A stretch of 64,000 bases of DNA from positions 56,313,526 through 56,377,525 of the forward strand of contig NC_088717.1 of NCBI RefSeq assembly GCF_963576615.1, in the 5' to 3' direction. The translations under genes and the position numbers were made by a program. Of this stretch, positions 19,932-32,557 are shown piece by piece (positions within the stretch are counted from its first letter, which is position 1; the number at the start of each line of letters is the position of its first letter). Below the pieces are notes generated by a model. It saw only the letters and a list, made by a program, of their open reading frames with translations. It had not been told where the DNA came from and ran no database searches. This DNA is from Watersipora subatra (lineage: Eukaryota; Bryozoa; Gymnolaemata; Cheilostomatida; Watersiporidae).

Positions 19932-20238
19932 GTACAGCAACTTCAACAGAATTTGTTGTCTAGTGTCGATAAGACGATACACAGTAAAGATTATTAGCAT
20001 TTTATAAAAATACCTCATTTCTTTTCATCATGCCATTACATCACATTCACCTATTTTACATTGGTACACTTTCTACTTAACAGAAAGTCATGGAAATTTT
20101 GGGAAATTCCGGAGACTGCTTTAAAAGTTTATAAGGAGTTATTTTCTCCACATAGATATGTGTAGACAATACATGATTCCTTTTCTTCATTAATCATCTA
20201 TTATCCAGATCACAGGTCATAAAATATCAGCTGATGTA
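19932..20238. other. 3' part of copy A, single-unit precursor of the B minisatellite
   Basis: Holds one copy of the ~38-bp palindromic segment (TTACATTGGTACACTTTCTA..AGAAAGTC, about 20,055-20,091) that is expanded to six in copy B. Nothing else recognised. Confidence 0.5.
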
Positions 20239-20289
20239 TATACCGTAAAACCTCTACATGTGACATTCAAATAGAGGTTTTACGGTATA
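20239..20289. repeat. Inverted repeat near the Helitron 5' end, copy A
   Basis: TATACCGTAAAACCTCTA and its complement TAGAGGTTTTACGGTATA separated by 15 bases. The same structure is at 35,753-35,803. Related ACCTCTAATTGAA motifs occur at 17,610 and 32,060, so it may be a short MITE family. Confidence 0.75.
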
Positions 20290-20315
20290 CTGGACTCATT
20301 ACCTGTTATACATAG

Positions 20316-20339
20316 CTAGCTGCATTACCCGTCAACGGG
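20316..20339 (-). other. Helitron 3' terminus of copy B (hairpin plus CTAG)
   Basis: On the minus strand CCCGTTGACGGG forms a short hairpin, followed after 8 nt by CTAG, the canonical Helitron 3' end (hairpin then CTRR). Similarity between copies A and B stops at this point. The next base is C instead of the usual T, so the exact end remains slightly uncertain. Confidence 0.65.
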
Positions 20340-20976
20340 AACAGATTTACGTACAGCAAGAGGTTTATTGAGAGTTGTCTTTCATACTGTAAAACAACTC
20401 CAAATATGCAGTCTACTGAAACTGTTGGGCTGATCAGACAGCATACACATATGCAGTCATACATGTCAATCATTTTGGGGAGAACAATGGAAATCTGCAA
20501 TGTGTTTTACAGCTAGTCTACAATGCATCAGTCTCAAACCACTAAAATGGGAGTTGTCCGACTTTTGTACAGAGAACTGATAATGAAATTGACATTGCGA
20601 GGCAAACTGAAGTTGTTCAAACTGGCAGTATTGAAAAATTGTGCATGTCTTAAGAAATTCTACAAAATATTTTGTTATTGCACTGCTGAGCTATCGCCAG
20701 CATTTATTGAATGAAGACATCTACATGCACTATACATGACTTCTACACCTCTACATCGAATGGAGACTTCTAACACTAATCATGGCTCACCAGTTGCTCG
20801 TCTATAGCCTGTGTATTGGCATGGTATATACAAACAGTGCTGCAGTAATGTGGTTGTGTTAACAAATTTATTATCAGTAAAGTTTACATGTATAACAGCA
20901 CAGACAGTATGATGTCAAGGCAGATAAGCATTAGCACCTTACAATAATAAAACAGAACGCCAATATGATAACCTTT
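20340..20976. other. Helitron 3' non-coding region, copy B
   Basis: Lies between the end of the helicase ORF and the 3' hairpin. A 63-residue plus-strand ORF here (20,523-20,714) has no recognisable motif. Confidence 0.5.
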
Positions 20977-21738
20977 TTATGAGACACAATAAGGAAAACA
21001 AATGCATGAAAATATATATATACTGAAAAATATGTTAGAAAATGCTGCGTGTGCATAATATGTAGGTATAGCAGTACATGAAGAACATAGCATGACACAA
21101 CAATAACATAATGTTAATTTAATGCAAGCATGACATAACAATAACACAATGTTAATCAACACTTGCGGATAGATAACATTTTTTGCTTTTTTGTTGGATG
21201 TATGAACATACAGATTTCGGCTTGTGCCTACTTTTGAGCAGGCAACGTACAGCCGGCCATGGCTAAAGCAGGGGGACAGTATGTCGATACCAGCTACTTT
21301 GAGGGACTGACCTTGTAACTTGTTGATGGTCATAGCGAAGCAGACTCTGATGGGGAACTGAATCCTTTTAAATTCAAATGGTAGATTCGTTGGAATAATT
21401 GGGATCCTTTGAATAAAAACAGATTCTCCTCTACCAAATGCTGAAACGTTTTTGGCCTGAATTACGTGCGAAATCATTTGCGTAACAATTAGCCGAGTGC
21501 CATTACACAACTTTGGAGGATTGAGGTTGCGAAGAAGCATGATTGGTGTTCCTATCTTTAGCTGCAATTTATGAGCAGGAAGTCCGGGCAAGTCCAGTGA
21601 GTTTAAGAATTCACCAGGATATTCTACAGCAGCATTATCAGTCAACGACGTATCAACAGAAGTGAAGGTTTTTAAATTGCCAGGTAGTTGGGCTAAAAGC
21701 TGTGAGTTTATGGCAGCAGCTGCGTCATCTGGGGGCAA
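20977..21738 (-). pseudogene. Helitron helicase C-terminal third
   Basis: 253 residues containing LKIGTPIMLLRNLNPPKLCN, FPIRVCFAMTINKLQGQSL and HGRLYVACSKVG, the standard C-terminal PIF1/Helitron blocks. The last ~60 residues after QVLIN are hydrophobic and Cys-rich and are probably read-through past the original stop. Overlaps the preceding fragment by 31 bases in another frame, marking a frameshift. Confidence 0.85.
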
Positions 21739-22640
21739 AGAATAGCTCGCTCAGATAACCAGTCAACATCTTGGAACCTCTGTCGCAGAATAGGGTAAAG
21801 GTTCTCCTGAAGTGACACCAAACCATCCTCAGCACTGACTGGCAACCGCCCTTCACTAATACGCAGCAGTCCAGCAGCGAAATGTGCGCTTGTTTCGTTG
21901 CCAAGAATAGCGGCACGCATGTTTCGTGTCAAATGCAGCTGCACAACAGAAGGCCACAAAAATGATGATTTGATACATACATTTATTTCATCAGCGGGTC
22001 TGTCTCTTTGTATGACAAGCAATGTTTGGTGAAAATCTCCAGAAAGTAAAAGAGTTACCCCACCGAAAAATCTATTATTTTCACGCAATTCCTTTAGTGT
22101 AAGACTTAAAGCTTCAAATGCGAGCTTGTGCGACATTGTGCACTCATCCCACACAATAAAAACGCATTGTTGCAGAAGTTGGGCAGTTTCGCTGGTATTT
22201 TTGATATTGCACACAGAATTCTCAGTTCTGGCCAATTTAAGAGGCAGTTTCAGTGCTGAATGCGCAGTGCGGCTACCAGGGAGTAAGGTAGCTGCAATGC
22301 CAGATGAAGCTACAGCCAAAGCAATTTTTCCAGACTCTCGTACTTTTGCCAATATAATATTAGTGACAAAGGTTTTGCAGGTCCCACCTGGTGCGTGAAG
22401 AAACACTATACCGCCACTGCTTTGTTCAATTTTCTCCGAAACGGTGTAATATGCTGCTCTTTGCTCTTCCAGCAGCAGCGGTCCATTGATTTCAACATGG
22501 CGACGGGGCTCTTCACGATCATATGCCGTTTTGCGTAATATTTCCCTACACACAACAGGTTGCTCCACTCTAACAGGCCTGGGAAGTCCATAAACTGAGA
22601 GGTTGTTGTCTTCGATAAATATAAGAGCAATATTGAACAT
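21708..22640 (-). pseudogene. Helitron PIF1-type helicase N-terminal two-thirds
   Basis: 310 residues. Walker A at residues 85-91 reads GGTCKTF where GGTGKTF is expected; Walker B reads VWDECTM (Asp165/Glu166); motif III-like GDFHQTLLV follows at about residue 202. The Cys in the P-loop would abolish ATP binding even without the frameshifts. Confidence 0.9.
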
Positions 22641-22667
22641 TCTATCTGTGAACTGCAGTTGTTGATC

Positions 22668-23117
22668 CTAAAGCAGTTGTCGCTCATGAAACAGGATGTC
22701 TTCAGCCAAATGTTCCTTAAACTCTTGCCACAGCTGAAAAGGGTCAGAAAGCTGGCAGGGGCTCAACATAATAGCAAACAACTTGCGCAGTTGGGCAGGT
22801 GAATGTACAGTTGCAGCTTCTTCCAAAGCCTCCCTCCATTGTGCATCATCTTCCAACAGCCACAAACGCCTGCACGCTTCATGGAAAGTGGCACAGACAT
22901 GACCTTCAACAGTTCTTAAACGCTGAAAGGACACTAGGCCAACTACGTGATGCAGCATGATTCGAAGAAAGAAACATTCACGATTGTTGGGGTGAACAGT
23001 GTATACCCGTGCTAGGGCATCAGTTCGATATATGCCAGGATGATCAGGCACTGCAGCTCCTTGAACTCGTCTCTTCCAGCATTTTGTGGATGCGTCAAAG
23101 GTGTAATAGGCTAGCAA
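22668..23117 (-). pseudogene. Helitron linker between Rep and helicase
   Basis: 149 residues typical of Helitron proteins: PGIYRTDALARVYTVHPNN, ECFFLRIMLHHVVG, and a helical region ending DILFHERQLL. The expected upstream and downstream continuations are in other frames. Confidence 0.8.
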
Positions 23118-23529
23118 TGGCAGTATAGAAGCGTCCTGGCAAAATCATCAAGCATACACAGCTTGAAAAAGGCTGTAAGGGTAGTGTCACGTGGTTCTTG
23201 AAGTTGTTGCTGAAGGTTTGCTGAACAGTGAAATACACTCTCTGGCCATTCTCGAGATAGACACTCAGATGCTGGACAGTCAGGTGTCGTGCATGAATGG
23301 GGAGACTGAATATGCGCCACATTGCTTCATTTGCACTGATGTACCTTCCACTCTCATCGACCTGTGCTCCATCTCTTTCCAAACCGAACACTGCTTGATC
23401 ACTACCTTTATTGACATATTTGCAAATGTATTTGATGGATTTCACTGAGTTGCAAAATTTGACATTGATGTGTGCATTGAATACTTTGGACAGCAAAGGG
23501 CAGTAAGGCATTATCCATGTATTGTCCAA
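23095..23529 (-). pseudogene. Helitron catalytic-tyrosine region
   Basis: Contains CPLLSKVFNAHINVKFCNSV and the two-tyrosine motif YICKYVNKG (Tyr34 and Tyr38 of this frame), the residues that attack DNA in Rep. The frame then drifts after about residue 90; the true continuation is in the overlapping frame at 23,111-23,320. Confidence 0.85.
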
Positions 23530-24394
23530 AGTGATGTCGTAGGCCTCTCCAGCAGCTCACAATGTGTGTTGTTTAGTGAAACCTCCATCATCAGCAGAAC
23601 GACGATGATACAATGGATACCCATCTATGCCAGTAACTGTGTTTTTAATGAGAGCCTTAGGGTACTTTTTGATACATGTGCCGTCTTTCATGCAGGGTGA
23701 ACCAGCGTTTAGCTAGCCACATAGACCATGTACCATGTACTTACATATAGTGACAATTTTGAATAGCTCAGGGCCTTCCACTCAATTTGGTATTTCCGCA
23801 GAAATGACACAATCAACCTGTTCTGGCCTGATGCGATCATAGCCAAATTAGAATGTGTGCATGAGGGAGTCCACGTTTTTGCCATTCAATGGTGTACATA
23901 TAGCATCGCACAGCGCCAAATATTGCACCTGTGGTGATGTAATCCATTAGTTGCTTTAGTTTTATGTGAAACACTTTTGCAACCACATCGTGTCTGTCAT
24001 AGCTTTGCTGATCAGGCAGCAATTCATTGGAAATCTCATCTCATTTGCTGTTGCAGGTAAATGTGATGAAGAGGTCTGGTCTGCCGTAATGTCGCACATA
24101 TGTCATGGCATCCTGTCTACGCTCAGGCGTGTAGCGCAGGCCACCAGTAAAAGATGAAGGTAAAATCACCATGTGACCTAGTTGGTTCGCATTGCGATCA
24201 TCAGCCACTGCATCACGCAGGTGGATGTAGTCATCAGCTCTTAGCCATGTCTGATTGTGGCAGATATAGCTAAGTCTTACAGTTGCAATTTTAGCGTACA
24301 TGTTAACTGCAAACTGCAAAAACAGCCTTCGGTACCTGTGAATGTAGTTGAAGCTACCATCACGAACCATCAGTCTGATAGTATAAAAATCCAT
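23530..24394 (-). pseudogene. Helitron Rep HUH domain
   Basis: Two frames carry the domain: LPSSFTGGLRYTPERRQDAM and HYGRPDLFITFTCN (24,041-24,394), then DRHDVVAKVF to EWQKRGLPHAHILIWL (23,837-24,022), with the metal-binding HAH. Further down, DGYPLYHRRSADDGG can be read through stops. A frameshift lies at about 24,030. Confidence 0.85.
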
Positions 24395-24472
24395 AGCAGA
24401 AACCTTTTGTGTACCTGGATCTCCTGTGCGAATGTCAGTCTGTTGCAGCTGAAAGCTGTAGCCATCATCACC

Positions 24473-24982
24473 TCACCAGAAAATGAGTAGATACTGCAGG
24501 GTGTCATATGCTCTGTGCGTCTCAGATATCCTCTGCAGTTCATTACTACGTAACTGCAGAACAATATCCTGCCTTTCAAACTGCTGTCCAACTATTTGAA
24601 TGGCAACTTCATCGATGACAGGAGCATTGAATCTCCTTTCATGCTCTCTAACAGGGCGTTTGTCAGCATTAACGCCAATTCGCAAGTCATCCGCGTTTTC
24701 AGGCAGCCTCTCCCGAGTAGTTTTGAAATCACACACATATTTATTTTGCTCGTGTAGAACATCCTGCAGCTCACGGATTATGCTTAATCGCACTCCCTCA
24801 ACAATACCACGCCGACGTGCTGCCTCTGCCTGCTGGTCACCCATAAAATAGATTTGGAGGAACTGGTTTTGCTCACCCGGTATCGGAAGCAAGGATCCAG
24901 TCAAATGGTAGGCTTGACCCTGAACCTTGAAATTTGGGTTAATTTCAGGCTCATCAATGGTTTTAGTTCCAAATGATGTCAT
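24473..24982 (-). pseudogene. Helitron N-terminal conserved block
   Basis: Open for 169 codons; includes NPNFKVQGQAYHLTGSLLP and EQNQFLQIYFMG, which precede Rep in many animal Helitrons. Copy A carries a TGA inside this block (position 80). Confidence 0.8.
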
Positions 24983-25058
24983 TTAAAAACAGCTGTTATA
25001 CTTTCGTATATTCCCCAAAAATGTCCAGAATCAGGATTTTCGCCTTGGAATAGGTGAG

Positions 25059-25710
25059 TCAATACAGGTGGAATATCCTCAGAGAGTGGTCATAGGCGAA
25101 CTTTCCCATTGTTGCAACAAATGCCTGACTTCTCGTCTTTCCAAAGGAAGGCATTACATCTGGAACATTTTTTAGACATTCGTCCCATAAAAAATTTCTG
25201 ATGGGCCCTACACTGTGTTGCAGGATTGTAGTCAAGTGCGAAGTTTTCTGCCCATGCACGACGCCTGGCAGGTTGTAGCGGCCAAGCAGCTGCTGTAGTT
25301 AATGCATCTTGCTGTGGGAGTCGCTGCTGGGTTGGCTCAGCAGTCTCCACACTTCTAGCAGCTGCAGCATCTATTCTGGCCTGTTCTCGATGTATCTGTG
25401 TTTGTTCAGCGGTTTCTGCTCTTCTAACAGCTACTATTCTGTTTTGTTGTAGGCGTAGCTGTGTTTGCTCTGCAGTTTCTGCACTTCTAGCAGCTGCAGT
25501 AGCAGTTCTGTTTCATTGTAGGCGTAGCTGTGTTTGCTCTGCAGTTTCTGCACTTCTAGCAGCTGCAGTAGCAGTTCTGTTTCATTGTAGGCGTAGCTGT
25601 GTTTGCTCTGCAGTTTCTGCTCGTCTAGCTGCTGCTTTGCGAATTCGGTCTCTTTCTCTACGGGAATCAATCTGTTCTTGCGTTTGGGCAGTAGGCTTTC
25701 TGGAAGGCAT
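25059..25710 (-). pseudogene. Helitron N-terminus with finger motif and 69-bp coding repeats
   Basis: Starts at MPSRKPTAQTQEQ; three 69-bp repeats encode AETAEQTQLRLQ units separated by TGA where Arg (CGA) is expected. The distal part (25,090-25,350) has a Cys-rich finger (CSRCNAFLWKDEKSGICC). Confidence 0.8.
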
Positions 25711-27191
25711 TGTACTGCTTCAAGTGTTTCTAAAAGTGAATGAGATGGTGTGCTTTTTTGTAATATATGCTGCTCGCTTTCTCCTCACCCTCGCCTATCG
25801 CAACATTCGAAGTGCCTGTGTAAGTTTTATAATAGCTGTAGTTCTGTAGTACTCGTAGCTGGAAAAAAAGTAAAAGTAACTCAGCTGCGGAAGGGAATGA
25901 ACATGTTTACTATCACAAACGGTGGCAAATCCAACGTTTTTAGCCCTTTCACTGAAGTAGATTTATTTATGCGTTTTCTATGGTTGGCCGCCGTAGACGC
26001 ATTTTTGCGACTTTCTCAGCAATTGCTAGTAACTGAGTTTTATTATTTGTTGATAACATAATCAACGATCTTTAGGGCTTTTATGGTAGTGACAGTGTTG
26101 TCCAAAGATATCTCTATAAAATTAGTTTCTCTCTAAAATTAGCCTAAAATTTGATTTTAAATCTTTATTTGAGAATTTCAACTTGAAAACAAACATTTTT
26201 TGTGTAAGTTTTGAAAATGCCCCCGAGTTAGAAAACAAATAATTACTTATGTTGATGACATTATAGCCAATTCAGATTTAGATTTTTGTGATTACATAGA
26301 TAACTAAAATAGCAATAGCAGCACTGGCTCTGATGGTGGTGAAAGTATTGGTTTTGTAAGAATAAGGAACATTGTAGAGGATCGTTTTAGCTTCGTAGCC
26401 TCACATCGCTCTAGTATGTCAGGCTATGCACAAAGTATAGATACAATGAAATTTTTGCATAGCAGTGTTTGTTAACATGTTGGCAAAATCTACGATATAA
26501 CCAAAACAAACATTCTAGATGGAGTTTCAAATTGAAAAAATATCATGAAGCAATATTAGCAAAATGGCTGGCCATAGGCCGATAGCTAAATTTGCACATG
26601 GGCACAAGTGAAAGGGTTATGTAGTGGAGGTGTGGCAATTCATAGAATATACAACATTAAATAAGGAGCACTAACCTTTTCGATGTAGAAATTTAGTAGG
26701 TGAGAACACCGTTTTTTCCAGTTACCGCAAGAAACAAATGTTCACATGACCTTCCTGGTACACATTGGCAGTAAGTATTTATTAGATGTAATTTACTACT
26801 CAATCATTTATTTAATGAGTAATAATTTATTTAATTCCATACTAATATTTACTACTAATTTAATTTTACTACACATACCTAATCAAACTTCAGCTCTTGC
26901 AGTACATACACAAAGCATAATTTGTGACCAACAGAGAGACCTGGTGAGTCGAATACTAACTACAATATATACATTTTGTAAAGAGTAGTAGTGTATGGTG
27001 TTTCTATCAAGGCTATACATGTATAAGAATACTCAGTGAGAGATAACTTCTGAATAACACATGTAAACCATTACTTACTTGATGTCCCCATAGAGTTTTG
27101 TGAGGATATTTGTGACTATACTGAAGAAGACGAGAGATTAGCACTGCTGTTCAGGTTCAATATGTCACATTTTAAAATTCTTTTTAATTTT
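25711..27191. other. Non-coding upstream part of Helitron unit, copy B
   Basis: Counterpart of 1,043-2,524; no gene seen. Confidence 0.7.
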
Positions 27192-27870
27192 AGAAAATAA
27201 TTTACACTGTGATTTTAATTTTTACTGATTGTAAACTTAAGAATATGTGAGAACTGTATAGAGACACTTTAGAAACATATAAATAGAAGAAACCTGATTT
27301 GTATGTAGAGGAAAGTAGTATATATAATTATTAAAATACTGAGGAGAGAGCTTGTTAAGGGGACACTACAGTCAAAGTTATCATTCACTAAATTGCTACT
27401 TTGCTGATCACACAAGGAAATTCAGAGGAGAATTGCTCAATTTAATTTCAGAAAAGAATTTAAACTGTGATTTTAATGTTTACTGATTGTAAACTTAAGA
27501 ATATGTAGGGACTGTATAAAGACACTTTAGAAACGTATAAATGTAAGAAACCTGATTTGTATATAGAGGAAAGTAGTATAAATAATTATTAAAATACTGA
27601 GGAGAGAGCTTGTTAAGGGGATACTACAACCAAAGTTATCATTCACTAAATTGCTACTTTGCTGATCACCCGCGGCAATTCAGAGGAGAATTGCTCAATT
27701 TAATTTCAGAAAAGAATTTAAACTGTGATTTTAATGTTTACCGATTGTAAACTTAAGAATATGTAGGAACTGTATAAAGACACTTTAGAAATGTATAAAT
27801 GTAAGAAACCTGATTTGTATGTAGAGGAAAGTAGTATAAATAATTATTAAAATACCGAGGAGAGAGCGTG
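27192..27870. repeat. 257-bp tandem repeat, about 2.6 units (copy B)
   Basis: Unit starts at 27,192, 27,450 and 27,708; one unit more than in copy A. Confidence 0.8.
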
Positions 27871-27874
27871 TTAA

Positions 27875-28751
27875 AAGTTGACTTGCAACAAAATTCACAT
27901 TACTGTTATTTGATATGAAAATATTCACCATGTCTTACTCTGTTGTGTTGTAAGTGCAAAATATGTGGAAATGTGATTACAAGCTCTTGAAAGCTAAAAA
28001 ACGATCAGTTAATCGCAGCTACATGAGACCGCCGTAGTTTAGATTCCCTTTCCAAAACGGCTCAAATGTGACGTAGCTGTGGGAGATGGTTTCTGTTTAC
28101 ACTTTCATGCAACCTTATTCGTCGAAATATTTTCACAACGATGCTTCATGCATTCAATAAAACCATGTCTATTGTTCTTACGCGCCTGTTTTATCGTCAT
28201 TGTAATGCTGTCACTTTTAGCAGTGATATCTTATAACTTACCGTAAAAATTCATTCAATTTTTTAGCCTTAGCTTGAAGGAGTACATATCATTGTCTGGT
28301 AATCAAGATGAGCCTGTTGGTCACTTGTGATAATCAAAAAGTGCTGCAGAAATTATTTGCGCAGTATTGGGTCCCATGATCAGATTACGACTTGCCAAGT
28401 AGACCAAACCGAAACAAAACTGTAAAGTAGCAAGCATCTATATTTGATACGGGGTCTTCGGTAAAACCCGAAGTGTTTGTCATAAACTAGTGCTACGATA
28501 AGTTTTATATTGAGCTTTTTATTGGCCTTTCAATTCACGTGAGAACATCGCATGACAAAACAATAAATAAATTTTATAGCTACGTCAGAGAAATAAAAAA
28601 ATTCCAATTTACGGCGGCTTTTCGTTTTTGAACTTTTAAAAGCTTGTAATCACATTTCCACATAATTTGCACCTACAACACAACAGAGTAAGACATGGTG
28701 AATCTTTTGATACCAAATAACTGTAATGTGATTTTGATTGCAAGTCAACCT
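27875..28751. mobile_element. piggyBac-type MITE, copy B
   Basis: Same 877-bp element as 2,949-3,825, with TTAA at 27,871-27,874 and 28,752-28,755. Its presence in both units shows it inserted before the duplication. Confidence 0.8.
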
Positions 28752-30641
28752 TTAAGGTGACACTACAGCCAAAACTGTCATTTGCTAAATTGCTACTTGG
28801 CTGATCACATGCAGCAGTTCTGGAGGTTGGAGTTGTCTCCCAACCCTCAGTGGTATACATAGCATCAACCAGTTCTTATCAGTTTCCCTCATGAAGTTTA
28901 GCGCTGTCGTAATAAGGCTGCCGCTATTAGGGATCTTCTCATAATCCATGATATCATTTCTTACTCATATATAACCATTCTCTCTCATATAAGTCTAATT
29001 CTAAAACAGTTTTGTAGGTTCACTGCTCTCAGAGGTTTATCAGTATAGAATATGAGAGTTGTCCTACCTTATGAAGATGCTCTATCCAGTAGTATATTCT
29101 TATTGTCTGTTCAAACTATGGAGCTGCTATGAGGTCTCCAAAATATCATTCTCTTAGTATAAGTAATAGAATAGGGGAGTGTATAGTGTCATTCTGTGTT
29201 ATTTTGTTTGGTAGTAAGTATGTCGCGGGATTTTGTAAATTTAGAAAATGTTATCATCTCTTATTTATATCTAACCATTCTCTCTGAAAGGAGTCTACTT
29301 CTAAAACAATACAGAGTTGTAGATTCATTGCTCTCACAAGCTGATCAATATCGAGTATGAGAGTTGTCCTACCTTTTAAAGCTGACTGAAGATGCTCTAT
29401 TCAGTAGTATCTTCTCATTGTCTGTTCAAAGTATGGAACCACTATGATGTCATCATAATAACATTCTCTTAGTAAAAGTAATAGAACAGGGGAGATAAGT
29501 CTGGTCTGACAGATTCCTCATCCCTAGTCACCATTTTGAGGCTCTGCGCTTGTTAAATAAAAGTGAATACGCAAAGGGATCTTTTCTGGAAAGTTCCTTG
29601 AGCCGATTACTGAACACTAGTATATTGTACTTGTTCTCATCCAGTATATTCTCTAGCTTGTATCATGCATCTGTTCCAACTTTCTTTTGTATCATAGTTT
29701 TTGATAACGTTCTGCTATAAAGTAAATATTCACATCTTGCTAGTCGCTCTCTGACTTCTTATAGATATCATAGTTAGTTTGTTGTTAATTGTAAAGTGAC
29801 ATCATAGTGACTTCCTGAAGGGGTTCTGCAAGCGGTATACTGCAGTACACCTACATGTATTTGGTTGCTCAGGGTACATTAGGCTTTTGCAAACAAAAGA
29901 ATTGCGTTTCATAATCTAGTTCCAAGGAAGTCTGAGAACCTACTAGAAGAGAATTCAAATGTTGATAACAATAATTTCTTTTAAATTTTAAAATTAAGTC
30001 AAGTGATAAGTTTGAAAATACTGATTATGCAAGTTTTTAAGCGTTTTAAAAATATAATAATGTTTAGTGCATTGTTCTGTTCAATTTATGAATTTCATAA
30101 TGCTCATTTCCTTTAGTAATAAACAACATGTATTGACAGATTTCATCTGTGATTAGAAGCAAGGCTCACTGGAAGATATAAGGATATCGGTATTCTATGT
30201 GCATATGCGCGCAGAGAATTTTTACTGAATAATCATTTGGTAACTTTAGGTGAGTATTTGCAGATCAGTTTGTATCATGTTAACTGTCAGTATAGACAGC
30301 ACAGTTTGTGTATTACACTCTATAATATTAGGTGAGTTATACCATATGCTAAAGTATAACATCTGTAGTATCTTGTTCTACTCTCTAAATGTAACAATAA
30401 AATTATATTATAAATGGCAAATCATATATTATAAGTATGACATTATAAAGGTATTGTGTTTCCAGTTTTGCCTAAGGTGAGATGTCTGTGTGGGTAAAGG
30501 AAGTATGCGGCATTTTGCACAAGCTGCGTGTTGTACCTTACCAAAACAAAACTATTAATGGGATCTAGCAGCAATTTCCACCAGATATAACCTTAGGATG
30601 CTACCAGATATCGCCTGCTACTCATCACTTCTTGTTGTTTA
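28752..30641. other. Helitron-unit non-coding DNA, copy B
   Basis: Aligns with 3,826-5,939. Lacks the 171-bp MITE and contains a shortened version of the ~150-bp dispersed repeat at 30,276. Confidence 0.65.
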
Positions 30642-30650
30642 GTAAAATAA
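30642..30650. other. Empty target site of the 10.6-kb element
   Basis: A single GTAAAATAA in sequence otherwise continuous with both flanks of the insertion in copy A. Confidence 0.85.
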
Positions 30651-32557
30651 GTATATCATGTTGTTTATGAATACTCCTAGTGTAAAATCACTGAAAGCAG
30701 CGCATCTCTGTTGTACACTTGGCAGAAGTTTTCGTTGTTTTAACAAAAAATGATCTATGGAGCGGTGACCATAGTGAACTTACTAAAGAGACAAAACAGA
30801 TTTTAGAACTCAGTCCACACACAGGACACATCGTATTAAGGGCGCGCAGTCAATTGTTTTTTAAACTGTAGTCTTTGAAGTGCTCCTTATGGTGTAAAAA
30901 CCAGAAGGAAACGAGGGTTTGTTAAAAGTACACAAAACATAAGGGGACATGAGAATATCATTTTAATATCAGAGGTTATAATAAAGGTTCACCTCTATCA
31001 AGGTCATGTAATTCAGGTTTTCATAAATTATTACTAAATCAAGGGTTGGGAAACCTTCCAAGGAAATTTCTATACAACTGAATAATAACTATAAAACTAT
31101 TTATGGTATAATCAGTAAGTAACGTACTGTTGGGGAGATAACTACGAATAGATACAGTCGACCCCTACTTCTTCGAACTTTACTTTTTCGGACTTTCATT
31201 TGTCAAACAGTGTCTGGGTTCTGTACAACTGTCCTCTAACGAGCTCATGCAATTCAGGTCTTTGTAGCTTATTGTCATAGTCCTCATGAATGAAAACTTT
31301 CCTGTTGGCAACATACTATCCTGAATGTAGCAAAACAGAAACACATCTATTGAGTAAAAATGCAACATCTATATATAAAGGTTGATATATGTTAATATTC
31401 CAGCTTGTTAATCAAAACGCTATGGCTCATTTAATTAGAATAATTATTGTTCATTTTTCGTGTTCTACATTAACCCAATACAATTTAATAGATTCATTGC
31501 TAGTGGTGAGTGAGTGAAGGTATGCTGGGTAAGATTGTCACAATGCTTTGCGCATATGCACGCAGAACAGTAGAATCGAAACAACAACAACATCACAGAA
31601 CTTTTTTTCCTATTTGAATAACGAATGAACGAATAAATGATAACTATAAAACTATAAAACTATTTATGCTACATTCAGGAGTAGCGGAGTGTAGGGGAGA
31701 TAACTACAACTAGATCCCCATTGGGTCTTCGTACTCATACTCCTACCTCATAACCTCATAAGTCTAGTCAAGTGTTGTCTGTCGTATTGACCTTTGGTCG
31801 GCATAGTCCTACTGAAGGAAAACTTCCCTGTTGACGACATACTATCCTGAATGTATCAAAACAGAACACATCTACATGTATTGAGAAAAAATGCAACGTA
31901 AATGTATATATATTTTTATATTTTAATACTACCGTTTGTTTAGATTTAATGGATAATTTAATTAAAATACTTATGGTTCATTTTTTCACTAACACATCAC
32001 TACTTTAACACAAAGCAAATGGATAGATAGATTGCTTTGTGTTAATGAACCATAAAACCTCTAATTGAATGCCGTTGTGTTGTATTATTCAACCCTTCCT
32101 CTATTATAGTGGCGGTCAATTGGAGATGGAATTCAAATTGAGGCTGCGTTCAATTAGAGGTTTTACTGTATGTGTGCAGAGTATTGTAACTGAAACAACA
32201 TCACAAAACACAAAATTGAGCCTCCACAGAATAGATGCATATTTGCATCATTTGTGTCATTTGTAGATCAGTTTGTACCATTATCACAACAGAACTGTAC
32301 AAGGAAGGTTGTAGTGAGAGATCTGTACTCACTACCAGTATAGACAGCACAGTTTGTGTGTTACACTCTATAATACTAGGTAAGTTAAACCATATGCTAA
32401 AGTATAACATCTGTACTATCTTGTTCTACTATCTAAATGTAATAATAAAATTATATTATAAAAGAGTCTTTAATAGTAAGTGTCATAGCCTGTAACTTTG
32501 AACAACTCTATGGATAAGATGGCAGTGTTTCAAGGTAAGTACATGTACAGAGAGGTT
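30651..32557. other. Helitron-unit non-coding DNA, copy B
   Basis: Aligns with 16,520-18,097. Contains a MITE-like inverted pair (CATAAAACCTCTAATTGAA at 32,051 and its complement ending near 32,171) and a hairpin at 32,009-32,045. No gene. Confidence 0.6.

Larger units (their letters stand above)
20977..25710 (-). pseudogene. Helitron Rep-helicase, copy B, frameshifted
   Basis: The full-length but disabled replicase of a Helitron, the enzyme that nicks and unwinds DNA for rolling-circle transposition. In order on the minus strand: ATG at 25,708-25,710 and a repetitive charged N-terminus; a Cys-rich finger-like segment; the Rep (HUH) domain with HAH; the catalytic-tyrosine motif YICKYVNKG; a linker; and a PIF1-family helicase. 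At least five frame changes and several in-frame TGA/TAA codons divide it. Walker A carries Cys instead of Gly (GGTCKTF). Average identity to copy A looks about 97%, so decay began before the duplication and continued after it. Confidence 0.9.

Noticed and set aside
22126..22398. 90-residue plus-strand ORF inside the helicase
   Set aside because: Exact antisense of the PIF1 Walker A/B region; a shadow frame.
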